From positions 558,001 through 622,000 of the forward strand of contig NZ_JAVTJJ010000002.1 of the NCBI RefSeq assembly GCF_031843945.1: a stretch of 64,000 bases of DNA. The letters run 5' to 3'. This document shows, piece after piece, positions 37,029-45,026 of this stretch. This DNA is from Paracidovorax sp031843945. Lineage in GTDB: Bacteria; Pseudomonadota; Gammaproteobacteria; Burkholderiales; Burkholderiaceae_C. How positions within the stretch are numbered: position 1 is the first letter of the stretch; the number at the start of each line of letters is the position of its first letter. Made by a program: the position numbers and the translations under genes. The notes beneath the pieces are model-generated. The model ran no database searches. It saw only the letters and a program-made list of their open reading frames with translations, and was not told the origin of the DNA.

Positions 37029-39596
37029 TCACTGCGCGCCGGCCGGGTGCAGCTCGGCGCCCAGGGCGCGCACCTCGTCGGCCGTGTCCACCTGCAGCGC
37101 GCGCTGGGCCAGCGCCTGCAGCTCGACCAGGCTGTGGCGGCGCAGCAGCGCCTTGACGGTGCCGATGTCGCCGGTGCTCATGCTCAGTTCGTCCACGCCC
37201 AGGCCCACCAGCAGCGCGGCGCCCAGCGGCTCGCCGGCCAGGCCGCCGCACACGCCCACCCAGCGGCCGTGCTGGCGCGCGCCGGCCACCGTGCGCTCGA
37301 TGAGGCGCAGCACGGCAGGGTGCAGGCTGTCGGCCATGCCGGCCAGTTCGGGGTGCTGGCGGTCCACGGCCAGCGTGTACTGCGTGAGGTCGTTGGTGCC
37401 GATGGAAAAGAAGTCCACATGCGCGGCCAGCCGGTCGGCGATGAGCGCGGCCGAGGGCACCTCGATCATGATGCCCACCGGCACGGCGGGCGCATCCAGC
37501 TCGGCCCGCACGGCCTCCATGCGTTTGCGCAGCGTGAGCACTTCTTCCACCGTGCTGATCATCGGGAACATGACCTGCAGCGGGCCGTGCCGCGCAGCGC
37601 GGTAGAGCGCACGCAACTGCGGCACCAGCAGGTCGTCGCGCCGCAGCGCCAGCCGCGCGCCGCGCACGCCCAGGAAGGGGTTGTCTTCCACCGGCAGGTC
37701 CAGGTGCGGCACCTGCTTGTCACCGCCGATATCCAGCGTGCGCACCACCAGCGGCTTGCCCTGCAGGGCCTCGGCCATGGCGCGGTAGGCCTCGTACTGG
37801 GCGTCTTCGTCGGGGACGGTGTCGCGCTCCAAAAAGAGGAACTCGGTGCGCATCAGCCCCACGCCTTCGGCACCGGCCTCCAGCGCTTTCACCGCCTGGT
37901 CGGCGCGGTTGGCGTTGGCGGCAATCTCCACCGTGTGGCCGTCGGTGGTGGTGACGGGCTGCTGGCGCGTGCGGGCTTCCTCGTTTTGCCGGCGCGCCAG
38001 GCGAGCGATGCGTTCGCGCGCCTCGATCAGCGCGGTTTCGCTCGGGCCCACGTAGAGCCGGCCGCGATAGCCGTCCAGGATGGCAACGGCCCCGGCCAAT
38101 GCAGGCGCTGCCGCATCGCCGCTGCTGGACGGCAGCACGCCCGGGCCAGCCGCCACCACGGCGGGCAGGCCCAGCGCGCGCGCCAGGATGGCGGTATGCG
38201 CCGTCGGGCCGCCGCGCGCCGTGCAAAAGCCGCGCACCCGGTCGGTGTCGATTTGCGCTGTGACCGAAGGCGAGAGGTCATCCGCCAGCAAGATGGCGTC
38301 GTGCGGCCAGGCGGCCACGGCGTTGTCTTCGTCGCCCCGGCCCAGCAGGTGGCGCAGCACGCGCTCGCCCACGTCCTGCAGGTCGGCCGCGCGGGCGGCC
38401 AGCGTGGCGTCGGCCAGCGCACGCTGCGCAGCCACGCGCTCAGCCATGGCATGGCGCCAGGCCCAGGCGGCGCCGTGGCGCTGCACGACGGCGCGGCTGA
38501 CGGTCTGCAGCAGGTCGGCGTCCTGCAGCAGCCCCTGGTGCGCGTTGAAGATCGCGGCCTGCTCGGCGCGGCCGGCGGCTTGGGCATCGGCAGCCAGCTG
38601 CCGCAGTTGCGCCAGCGCGGCGGCCAAAGCCTGGTCCAGCGCGGCGGCCTCCTTCGCGAACGAGGTGAAGCGGTCTTCCACCTCCAGCGCAGAACTTTCG
38701 GCGTGCACAAGCGTGCCCACCACCAGGCCCGGGCTGGCGGCAATGCCGGTAAAGGTGTGGCGCGCGGTAGGCTGCCAGTCGCCCAGCTCAGAGCCGATCC
38801 CTTGCGCCTGCGCCTGGCGCGCGGCCGACAGTTCGGCCTGGCGGCTTTCCTCTTCGCCCAGGCGCTGGATGGTGGCGTTCAGCGTGGACAGCGCCGCCGC
38901 CGCATCGGCGCCCTGGGCCGACAAGCGCAGCTGCGCACCGCGTCCGGCCCCCAGGCCCAGCAGCGCGGCCACGCTTTTTGCGTCGGCCACCGTGTCGCCG
39001 CAGCGCACGTGCACCCGCGCATTGAAGCGCCCGGCCACGCGCGCCCATTCGCCAGCGGGGCGGGCGTGCAGACCGTTGGGGTAGTTCAAGGCCAGCTCGC
39101 GGCCGAGCGGAAAGTCTTCCAGTGCGGGCGTGCTGGCGGCACTGCCCGCAGCGCCGGCCCCGGCAGCGTCGTCGGCCGTGAGCGCGCGCACGATCTCTTG
39201 CGCATCGGTAGTGGTGGCCAGCCGCCGCATCAGCGCGCCATCGCGCATCACACGGGTCAGGCGGCGCAGAACCTGAATGTGTTCGTCGGTGGCGGCTGCG
39301 ATTACCACCACCAGATGAGCCTGCTTGGCGTCGTCGCCCCAGCGCACTCCTGCCGGAACCTGCAGCACGGCCAGGCCGGTGCGGCGCACCAGGTGCTTGT
39401 CTTCCACCATGCCATGTGGAATGGCGAGGCCTTCGCCGAGGAAGGTGTTGGCCACCTTCTCACGCTGCAGCAGGCTGTCGACATAGGCCGGCTGAATGTG
39501 GCCGGCCTGGGCCAGCAAGGCGCCAGCCGCGCGCACGGCGTCTTCACGGTTGTGCGGGGAGGCGCCCAAGCGCACTTCGACCGGAATGGTGGACAT
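37029..39596 (-). CDS. fruB: Multiphosphoryl transfer protein EIIA(Fru)-HPr-EI
   Basis: 855 residues fusing three PTS modules. The IIA domain is at 1-150 with the phospho-His in AIPHGMVED, the HPr domain near 185-275 has LNYPNGLHARPAGEW, and Enzyme I follows with GGPTAHTAILARALG plus the PEP-binding C-terminal domain (MRTEFLFLE, GTNDLTQYTLAVDR). It carries phosphate from PEP to FruA. The start at 39596 (MSTIPVEVRLG) follows a GCAGGAGACA ribosome site. A promoter and operator lie immediately upstream. Confidence 0.95.
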   Translation of the reverse strand: MSTIPVEVRLGASPHNREDAVRAAGALLAQAGHIQPAYVDSLLQREKVANTFLGEGLAIPHGMVEDKHLVRRTGLAVLQVPAGVRWGDDAKQAHLVVVIAAATDEHIQVLRRLTRVMRDGALMRRLATTTDAQEIVRALTADDAAGAGAAGSAASTPALEDFPLGRELALNYPNGLHARPAGEWARVAGRFNARVHVRCGDTVADAKSVAALLGLGAGRGAQLRLSAQGADAAAALSTLNATIQRLGEEESRQAELSAARQAQAQGIGSELGDWQPTARHTFTGIAASPGLVVGTLVHAESSALEVEDRFTSFAKEAAALDQALAAALAQLRQLAADAQAAGRAEQAAIFNAHQGLLQDADLLQTVSRAVVQRHGAAWAWRHAMAERVAAQRALADATLAARAADLQDVGERVLRHLLGRGDEDNAVAAWPHDAILLADDLSPSVTAQIDTDRVRGFCTARGGPTAHTAILARALGLPAVVAAGPGVLPSSSGDAAAPALAGAVAILDGYRGRLYVGPSETALIEARERIARLARRQNEEARTRQQPVTTTDGHTVEIAANANRADQAVKALEAGAEGVGLMRTEFLFLERDTVPDEDAQYEAYRAMAEALQGKPLVVRTLDIGGDKQVPHLDLPVEDNPFLGVRGARLALRRDDLLVPQLRALYRAARHGPLQVMFPMISTVEEVLTLRKRMEAVRAELDAPAVPVGIMIEVPSAALIADRLAAHVDFFSIGTNDLTQYTLAVDRQHPELAGMADSLHPAVLRLIERTVAGARQHGRWVGVCGGLAGEPLGAALLVGLGVDELSMSTGDIGTVKALLRRHSLVELQALAQRALQVDTADEVRALGAELHPAGAQ

Positions 39597-39616
39597 GCAA
39601 TGTCTCCTGCAAATTT

Positions 39617-39628
39617 GGTATCGATTCC
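39617..39628. promoter_or_regulatory. Operator-like site upstream of fruB
   Basis: GGTATCGATTCC, flanked by T and A, forms the 14-mer TGGTATCGATTCCA. It is nearly palindromic with a central CG, as LacI-family operators are. The reverse complement occurs exactly at 39786-39797. It lies just downstream of the candidate fruB -10 box, where a bound repressor would block transcription. Confidence 0.65.
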
Positions 39629-39635
39629 AGACCCA

Positions 39636-39665
39636 ATTATCCGCTGCGATTTCTTCAGACCGCAA
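39636..39665 (-). promoter_or_regulatory. Probable fruB promoter
   Basis: On the minus strand TTGCGG (39660-39665) and GATAAT (39636-39641) are separated by 18 bases, matching sigma-70 boxes at four and five of six positions. The operator-like site at 39617 would overlap the transcription start. Confidence 0.55.
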
Positions 39666-39785
39666 GTCAGACTTGGTCTAAAAACGCCTATAAATAAGGG
39701 AAAACACCGAGGAAGTCGGTGACTCGATCCCACCCGAAAGCAGCGTTTTCGCACACCGCACGCAGATCACTTTGCAACAACGATT

Positions 39786-39797
39786 GGAATCGATACC
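39786..39797. promoter_or_regulatory. Operator-like site upstream of the LacI-type regulator
   Basis: GGAATCGATACC within TGGAATCGATACCA is the exact inverted copy of the site near fruB, centred 169 bases away. It lies between a possible -35 TTGCAA (39772-39777) and -10 TACCAT (39794-39799) of the regulator gene, consistent with autoregulation or looping between the two sites. Confidence 0.62.
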
Positions 39798-39832
39798 ATC
39801 TTTGCCATAGCAGACTGCAAGGAGCTTTTAGC

Positions 39833-40861
39833 TTGGCCAGCATCAAGGACGTAGCGCAGCGCGCGGGCGTATCCACCACCACCGTATCCCGCGTGCTGAG
39901 CACGCCGGCCGCCGTGCGCGCGCCGCTGCGCGAACAGGTGGAGCGCGCCATCGCCGAGCTGGCCTACCGCCCCAACCTGGCCGCGCGCAGGCTGCGCCAG
40001 CGGCGGGCATCACTCGTCGGCTTGATCGTGTCGGACATCCGCAGCGCCTTCTTCACCGACGTGGGCCGTGCGGTGGAAGACGTGGCTTATCGCCATGGCC
40101 TGCGGCTCATCCTGTGCAACACCGACGAAGACCCGGCCAAGGAACAGTCGTACCTGGATTTGATGGCCGACGAGCAGGCCAGCGGCGTGATTTTGTCGCC
40201 CACCATGGCGGGTTTGAAGCAGTTGCGCCCGCAGGCCTGGCCCTTCCCCCTGGTGCTGGTGGACCGCGCCCTGGACACCACCCGCGCCGACCGCGTGGTG
40301 CTGGACAACCAGGCATCAGCCCGCCGCGCCACCGAGCACCTGCTGGCCAACGGCTACCGCCGCATTGCCCTGCTGGCCGGCACGCACAGCACTACCGGCC
40401 AGCAACGCTACGCCGGCTACGCCGAAGCGCTGGCCGTCCAAGGCCTGGCACCGCAGCCCGTCTGGGTCGACCCCACCCGCGAGGCCGGCGAGCGCGCCAC
40501 CACTGGCCTGCTGACCCACCCCGACCGCCCCGACGCTCTTCTCGCCACCAACGGCCTCTTGCTACTGGGCGCCCTGCAGGCCGTGCAAACCGCCGGCCTG
40601 CGCCCACCGCACGACATCGGCATCGCAGGCTTCGACAACAACGACTGGACGGCACTGCCCGCGCTGGACGTGACCACGATTGCGCAGCCGACGTATGACA
40701 TCGGGCGGACGGCGGCGGAGTTGTTGTTGCAGCGGATGCAGGATCCGGCGCGGCCGGTGAGGCAAGTGGTGCTGGAGGGAGCGTTGGTGGTGCGGGGGTC
40801 TAGTGGGGGGGCGGGGGTAGGTGGGAGTCAGATGGCGGGTCGAAGCCAGACTTGGTTTTGA
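39833..40861 (+). CDS. fruR: LacI-family transcriptional regulator, probable fructose operon repressor
   Basis: 342 residues from a TTG start chosen because AGGAG lies eight bases upstream and ASIKDVAQRAGVSTTTVSRVL is the normal LacI-family N-terminus. The hinge helix follows (YRPNLAARRLRQ), then a periplasmic-binding-like sensor domain (LVGLIVSDIRSAFFTDV..., IGIAGFDNNDW). Divergent placement next to fruBKA and the paired sites at 39617 and 39786 argue that it represses fru genes until a fructose phosphate binds. Which effector it senses is inferred from other fructose regulators. The last 25 residues are a low-complexity Gly/Ser tail. Confidence 0.87.
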   Translation: MASIKDVAQRAGVSTTTVSRVLSTPAAVRAPLREQVERAIAELAYRPNLAARRLRQRRASLVGLIVSDIRSAFFTDVGRAVEDVAYRHGLRLILCNTDEDPAKEQSYLDLMADEQASGVILSPTMAGLKQLRPQAWPFPLVLVDRALDTTRADRVVLDNQASARRATEHLLANGYRRIALLAGTHSTTGQQRYAGYAEALAVQGLAPQPVWVDPTREAGERATTGLLTHPDRPDALLATNGLLLLGALQAVQTAGLRPPHDIGIAGFDNNDWTALPALDVTTIAQPTYDIGRTAAELLLQRMQDPARPVRQVVLEGALVVRGSSGGAGVGGSQMAGRSQTWF

Positions 40862-41223
40862 GTCTGCGATATCGGTGTGGTGGTGTGGTGCAGCGGTTTA
40901 GAGGAATGGAATAACCCCAAACCGGACGAACACTGTGTGGCTTTTTAGGCCACTTCGCAACGATTGCGAGCACTCGAATTTTGTGCCTCAATATGCACTA
41001 TCCGCCGTAAGCGGGCTTTAGCAACGAGTAAAAGCAGTTTCAACTCAGCCAGTGTGTTACTTGCCTTCAGTGGCGTCTAGTTGATCATCAGGCTGCATAG
41101 GCGGATTAATGCAATAGCGGAGGTTATCAACTCACCAAAAAAATGCAGAATTTCGCTCCCGCGGCACGTTGTCGCTACTTCTTCAATGAAATAGATAATA
41201 GGTCGGCTCTAAGGAGGTTTTGG
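40862..41223. other. Gene-free spacer at the left edge of the defence island
   Basis: 362 bases with no supported gene. G+C falls along this stretch. Two small inverted repeats are visible: GTGGC...GCCAC within 40936-40953, and TCGCAA-CGA-TTGCGA at 40955-40969; neither has a T tract. A strong ribosome site AAGGAGG lies at 41211-41217. No tRNA, integrase or direct repeat marking an insertion site was found. Confidence 0.6.
41211..41217 (+). promoter_or_regulatory. Ribosome binding site deciding the dtcA start
   Basis: AAGGAGG, a full match to the anti-Shine-Dalgarno core, lies six bases before ATG 41224. The in-frame ATG at 41143 has no comparable site, so translation should begin at 41224. 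Confidence 0.8.
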
Positions 41224-44200
41224 ATGGCTAGTAAGAAGAAGCGTGGCAATCGTCCGAATCAGCACGGAGCATCTGGTCCGGCTGATGCTCTCAAGAATCG
41301 TGTCCGTGGAGCTGTGGCTGCATTTAAGAAAGTACCAGTTGGTCAGAACGCTGAGCGAAGATGGGCTTCTGAGCAGCGAGCCGTCGGTGCGCTGAATCGG
41401 GCACTGAATGATGCCCGGCGGAAACTCCATCTTGGTGCGCTTAGGGCCTTTGAAGCTTGGGCGGACGTGTTCATTAAGGCCCAACTACAGGCTCAAGCGA
41501 TTGGTACGTCGCCTGCATTACTCGGGGTTCTTCCCACCAAGCCCGCCTCCGTCACGCTGGCCTCAGCACTGAACAGCGCTCATGGTGAACTCCTTCGCGC
41601 GCGTGTTCCGCTGAATCGTTACGCGAAAGCAGCCTCAGCCGTTGCGTCGACCATCAACTCGGCCAAATGGGCGGAGGCCGCGGAACAGGTCCGCCAAATT
41701 GCAGCAGAATTTGGCCATTCTTATTGGTCCATAGAAACCGAGATTGCGCTTCAACATTCCCTTGGTCTTGCTGACTCGGTCAAAACCAAGATTCAACAAT
41801 ACTCCGCGGGTGCGGCTGGATTGAATCGCTTCTATTTTTATCACTTTGGATTGCGGGGTGAATCGTCACAATCAAGTACCCGGTTCCGTGCGCTTGTAGT
41901 CAAGCGCCTCAGCGACTCCAAGCTTGAAAAGCTATTGCGTGCGTATGCCCTCTACAGGGCCACAGGGACACCACCCGAGAGCGCGGATGAGATGGCTGCG
42001 GCACTCTCATTCGACCAATTAACGACAAGAATCGATCTATTGCATACCGCGGTCAAGGTTGCTGCATCGGTGCTCTCGACCGAGAGGCGCCAACTGCCCG
42101 AAGTAATTGCTAGCGCCAAGGCCATTCTTCGTGACTTCCGCGACCCGCTAGTCACCTGCCTTTTTGATGAGTGCGATGGAAATTTCACTTTGAGGGTCCC
42201 GCCTCCGCTGGAGGCCGGGTTGCGCGATGCGACAAGGAATGTACTCGCCGACAATCCGCTTGGTGCAGGCGTGGTGGCTCGCGGAATAGCGTCATTACTA
42301 ACCTTCAATGGCAGCGAAGCAGATGAAGAGCAGTTCCGCAAGTACCTGCTGAACTTTAATTGGCTGCCAGAGGCAATTTATCTCACACTTCGCCCGCAGA
42401 TTTCAAAGGTGTCAGAGATTCTTAAGTCTGTTCGTTTGGAAAAAGCGCAGCTTCATCAGCCGCTGGACGAACAACTTCGGCAAAACATAACTGAGCTTCT
42501 TGCTTCCGGACGCATTAATCAGCCATATCTGCAGCGCCTAGCGACAGCCCCTGGCGTCGAGCCAAGTCGACTGCTCGTTCACGGCCGACCGATCTGGGAT
42601 ATGGAGGTCATTTCACCACTTGCGGTTGAGTGCCTCGCAATTGATGGTGCGCGAAGCGCATTGGATGAGGGGGATGAATCAATTGCAGTGGCAATCAGCG
42701 CAAATGCGCCCCTAGAAAACTCTCGGCTGGCAGCTGGATTGCCCCTTGCCGACTTGTTCGGGGGGCGTGGGTGGAAGCGGGTGGCCACCTTTGGGCCCTC
42801 CGTGGAACTGTGCTGTAGCCTGCATCAGTACCTCGGCGTACATGATGAACGGCAGATTCGGACATTCAAACGTTTTGCTATCGAGGATCTGATGCGACAC
42901 CGTGGTGCCAAATCGCTACTTGATCTTTGCTCGGAGCTTGCAGCGAACCACCCGAACCAGAATCTCGTTTCATACTTTTTGTCCAATGTCTGTGACCTGC
43001 CCACTCTGGAACTGTTACCGGGAATTGACGGTTCGCGCCAGGCTCTGAAGGCACGCTCTCTTGTACTTCGAATTGCGGCACAACTCACCGAGCAGTCGAG
43101 CGCACAATTGATATCCGAGGCGGAGATTATTGATTCGGAACTCGAGGTTGATAGCGCTCTAGATGTACTCGATGACAGCAAGGTGTATGTCGATGAAGAA
43201 CCCCTTCTGAGGCTGGCGTCGAAAGAGTTGGCACCTGACTTTGAACGCTATAAGCAGCTTGTCGCTGCAGGGGTTGGAGAGGCTACGTCGCTGGAGGAGC
43301 TTCTGCGCAACGTCAGGCAGCAGTCGGGAACCATCTTCCAGATACCAAAGAACGAAGCAGAAGACCTATTACTTCAGATCATGGAGGCACTACGCGCGAA
43401 GTTTGTTGACGATCCAGTGAACGGCCTAGATTCTGTAATCGGTCGCCGTATACGACATGGGACCATATCTGGGGAACTACGCGGGACACTCGAGCAGTTT
43501 GCACTCATCGGACAGCGGCCGCGAACCGGCGCAGACTACGATGCACCTGATTTCGCAGTTAAGCTTGGCGCTGAGCTTGAGCCCCGAGTGCGTAAAGCAA
43601 TTAATAGTGCCTTCGCGCGGTTCTCGCTTGCGATCGATTCACTCGTTGCACAATTGCGAGACGAAGTTTTTCGCTGTGCGCCATCAGGTAAATTAAAGCC
43701 AGCGTTCGAGCTAAAAATTAACCCTTTCGCAGTTGCTGTTGCACGAAGCATGGCTTCTCAGTGCGAGACAGTCAGTCAGTTTGCAAGAGAGTGCTTTGAA
43801 ATTTTTTGGTTCGCATTGTCTTCGACCGTGGAACGTGACAGACCGACCGTTGACGATTTTATTAAGCGATCTTTACGCGAAATATTCGCAAAGTTAAGCC
43901 ATGATTTAAAGAATATTGGAGTCACGGACCCGACGGCACTGGCGAAAGTTCAGCAAGCATCTGATCAACTTCAGTACAACGCGTCACTCATAGCAAGCTG
44001 GATCAGAGTGCCGAGGCTCAACCAAGAGGGTAGGACTTACCCCCTACCGCTTGTCTTCGATGTGGCACTGGCTCTGGTGAAGAGCAAGAGAAGCGGTTTT
44101 GAGCCTAAGATTACTTCAAAAGTTGACGGATCTGTTCAATTAGATGCTCACGGATTTCCCTTTGTGCACGATGCCCTCCAGATTGCGTTGGACAATATCG

Positions 44201-44571
44201 CTGAGCACTCTGGTATCAAAGCTGGAAACTTTGTTGATGTTGCAATCGAACTCGTGGAGAACCGAAAGCTGGTATTCGAGATACGCAGCGATATCGCCAG
44301 GGAGGCTTGGACAAAGGAACGGGTGCAGAGGTTCGAGCAGATCAATTTAGACATCTCGAGAAAGAACTACGAAAGAGCACGCAAGGACAAGGGTGGATCG
44401 GGGCTAACTCGTCTAGCTGGTTTGGTGCATCAGCATGCAGACGCTCATTTCTCAGCTGTCGTCACTTCAAACTCCAACGATATGCTGCGCTTCAGTCTCG
44501 AGTTCGAGCTGATCTACATCCCGTTGGAGGCAACACCTTCAGCCAGTCACGACTTAGAGGAGGTATCGTGA
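41224..44571 (+). CDS. dtcA: Detocs sensor DtcA: large soluble protein with histidine-kinase-like C-terminus
   Basis: 1115 residues, no signal peptide or membrane helix, basic N-terminus (MASKKKRG). The first 850 residues are mostly helical with no domain I can name. Residues around 893 read LSHDLKN, a good phospho-accepting H-box. ALDNIAEHSG (N-box Asp990/Asn991) and KGGSGLTRL (1056-1063) mark a GHKL ATPase fold, though no DxGxG G1 box is evident. In Detocs the sensor detects phage infection and passes phosphate to receiver proteins; here the next two genes encode exactly those partners. It overlaps dtcB by four bases. G+C is visibly lower than the flanks. Assignment rests on architecture and gene order. 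Confidence 0.8.
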   Translation: MASKKKRGNRPNQHGASGPADALKNRVRGAVAAFKKVPVGQNAERRWASEQRAVGALNRALNDARRKLHLGALRAFEAWADVFIKAQLQAQAIGTSPALLGVLPTKPASVTLASALNSAHGELLRARVPLNRYAKAASAVASTINSAKWAEAAEQVRQIAAEFGHSYWSIETEIALQHSLGLADSVKTKIQQYSAGAAGLNRFYFYHFGLRGESSQSSTRFRALVVKRLSDSKLEKLLRAYALYRATGTPPESADEMAAALSFDQLTTRIDLLHTAVKVAASVLSTERRQLPEVIASAKAILRDFRDPLVTCLFDECDGNFTLRVPPPLEAGLRDATRNVLADNPLGAGVVARGIASLLTFNGSEADEEQFRKYLLNFNWLPEAIYLTLRPQISKVSEILKSVRLEKAQLHQPLDEQLRQNITELLASGRINQPYLQRLATAPGVEPSRLLVHGRPIWDMEVISPLAVECLAIDGARSALDEGDESIAVAISANAPLENSRLAAGLPLADLFGGRGWKRVATFGPSVELCCSLHQYLGVHDERQIRTFKRFAIEDLMRHRGAKSLLDLCSELAANHPNQNLVSYFLSNVCDLPTLELLPGIDGSRQALKARSLVLRIAAQLTEQSSAQLISEAEIIDSELEVDSALDVLDDSKVYVDEEPLLRLASKELAPDFERYKQLVAAGVGEATSLEELLRNVRQQSGTIFQIPKNEAEDLLLQIMEALRAKFVDDPVNGLDSVIGRRIRHGTISGELRGTLEQFALIGQRPRTGADYDAPDFAVKLGAELEPRVRKAINSAFARFSLAIDSLVAQLRDEVFRCAPSGKLKPAFELKINPFAVAVARSMASQCETVSQFARECFEIFWFALSSTVERDRPTVDDFIKRSLREIFAKLSHDLKNIGVTDPTALAKVQQASDQLQYNASLIASWIRVPRLNQEGRTYPLPLVFDVALALVKSKRSGFEPKITSKVDGSVQLDAHGFPFVHDALQIALDNIAEHSGIKAGNFVDVAIELVENRKLVFEIRSDIAREAWTKERVQRFEQINLDISRKNYERARKDKGGSGLTRLAGLVHQHADAHFSAVVTSNSNDMLRFSLEFELIYIPLEATPSASHDLEEVS

Positions 44572-45026
44572 CAGGCTCGATTCTCATCATCGAGGATAGC
44601 GATGCCAAACTTGCAAGCGTAGTGGCGACGCTGAAAGCGATGCTCCCGCGCTACTCCATCGAGACAGCAAAATCAGTGAGGAGTGCTATAGCGGCACTTC
44701 AGACTGTGACGTTCCGACTTATTGTTGCCGACATGTCACTTCCGACCTTTGACGTTGAAAGTCGCGAGCGGGGAGGAACTCCTCGTCCATTTGGTGGTAT
44801 CGAGGTATTCGACTACCTTATGCGCGAGGGGCTCGCTACACCCGTAATCGTAGTCAGCTCATACCAAGCATTAGTTGACGGATCTAGGTCAATGCCGCTC
44901 GAAAAACTCGCGGCTGACCTCGCGCGTGACTATCCTGAAAATTACCACGGCTATGTGTACTTCGACTCGGCCTACTCGAATTGGGAGCGCGAACTCAGGG
45001 CACATGTGGAGAAAACCATCAAATGA
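44568..45026 (+). CDS. dtcB: Detocs DtcB: stand-alone receiver domain
   Basis: 152 residues from GTG 44568, preceded by AGAGGAGG and overlapping the dtcA stop (GTGA). The receiver fold is complete: acidic pair Glu9/Asp10 (LIIEDSD), phospho-acceptor Asp55 (LIVADMSLP) and Ser97/98 (VIVVSSY). The conserved Lys after strand 5 is missing (YVYFDSAY). A loop of about 15 residues follows Asp55. No output domain is attached. In Detocs, DtcB acts as a phosphate buffer that drains stray signal from the kinase and so prevents accidental effector firing. The gene overlaps dtcC by four bases, so the three are one transcript. Confidence 0.82.
   Translation: MTGSILIIEDSDAKLASVVATLKAMLPRYSIETAKSVRSAIAALQTVTFRLIVADMSLPTFDVESRERGGTPRPFGGIEVFDYLMREGLATPVIVVSSYQALVDGSRSMPLEKLAADLARDYPENYHGYVYFDSAYSNWERELRAHVEKTIK

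Noticed and set aside
40936..40969. Terminator for the LacI-type regulator gene
   Set aside because: Two short stems exist but neither has a following T tract, so a terminator cannot be supported.
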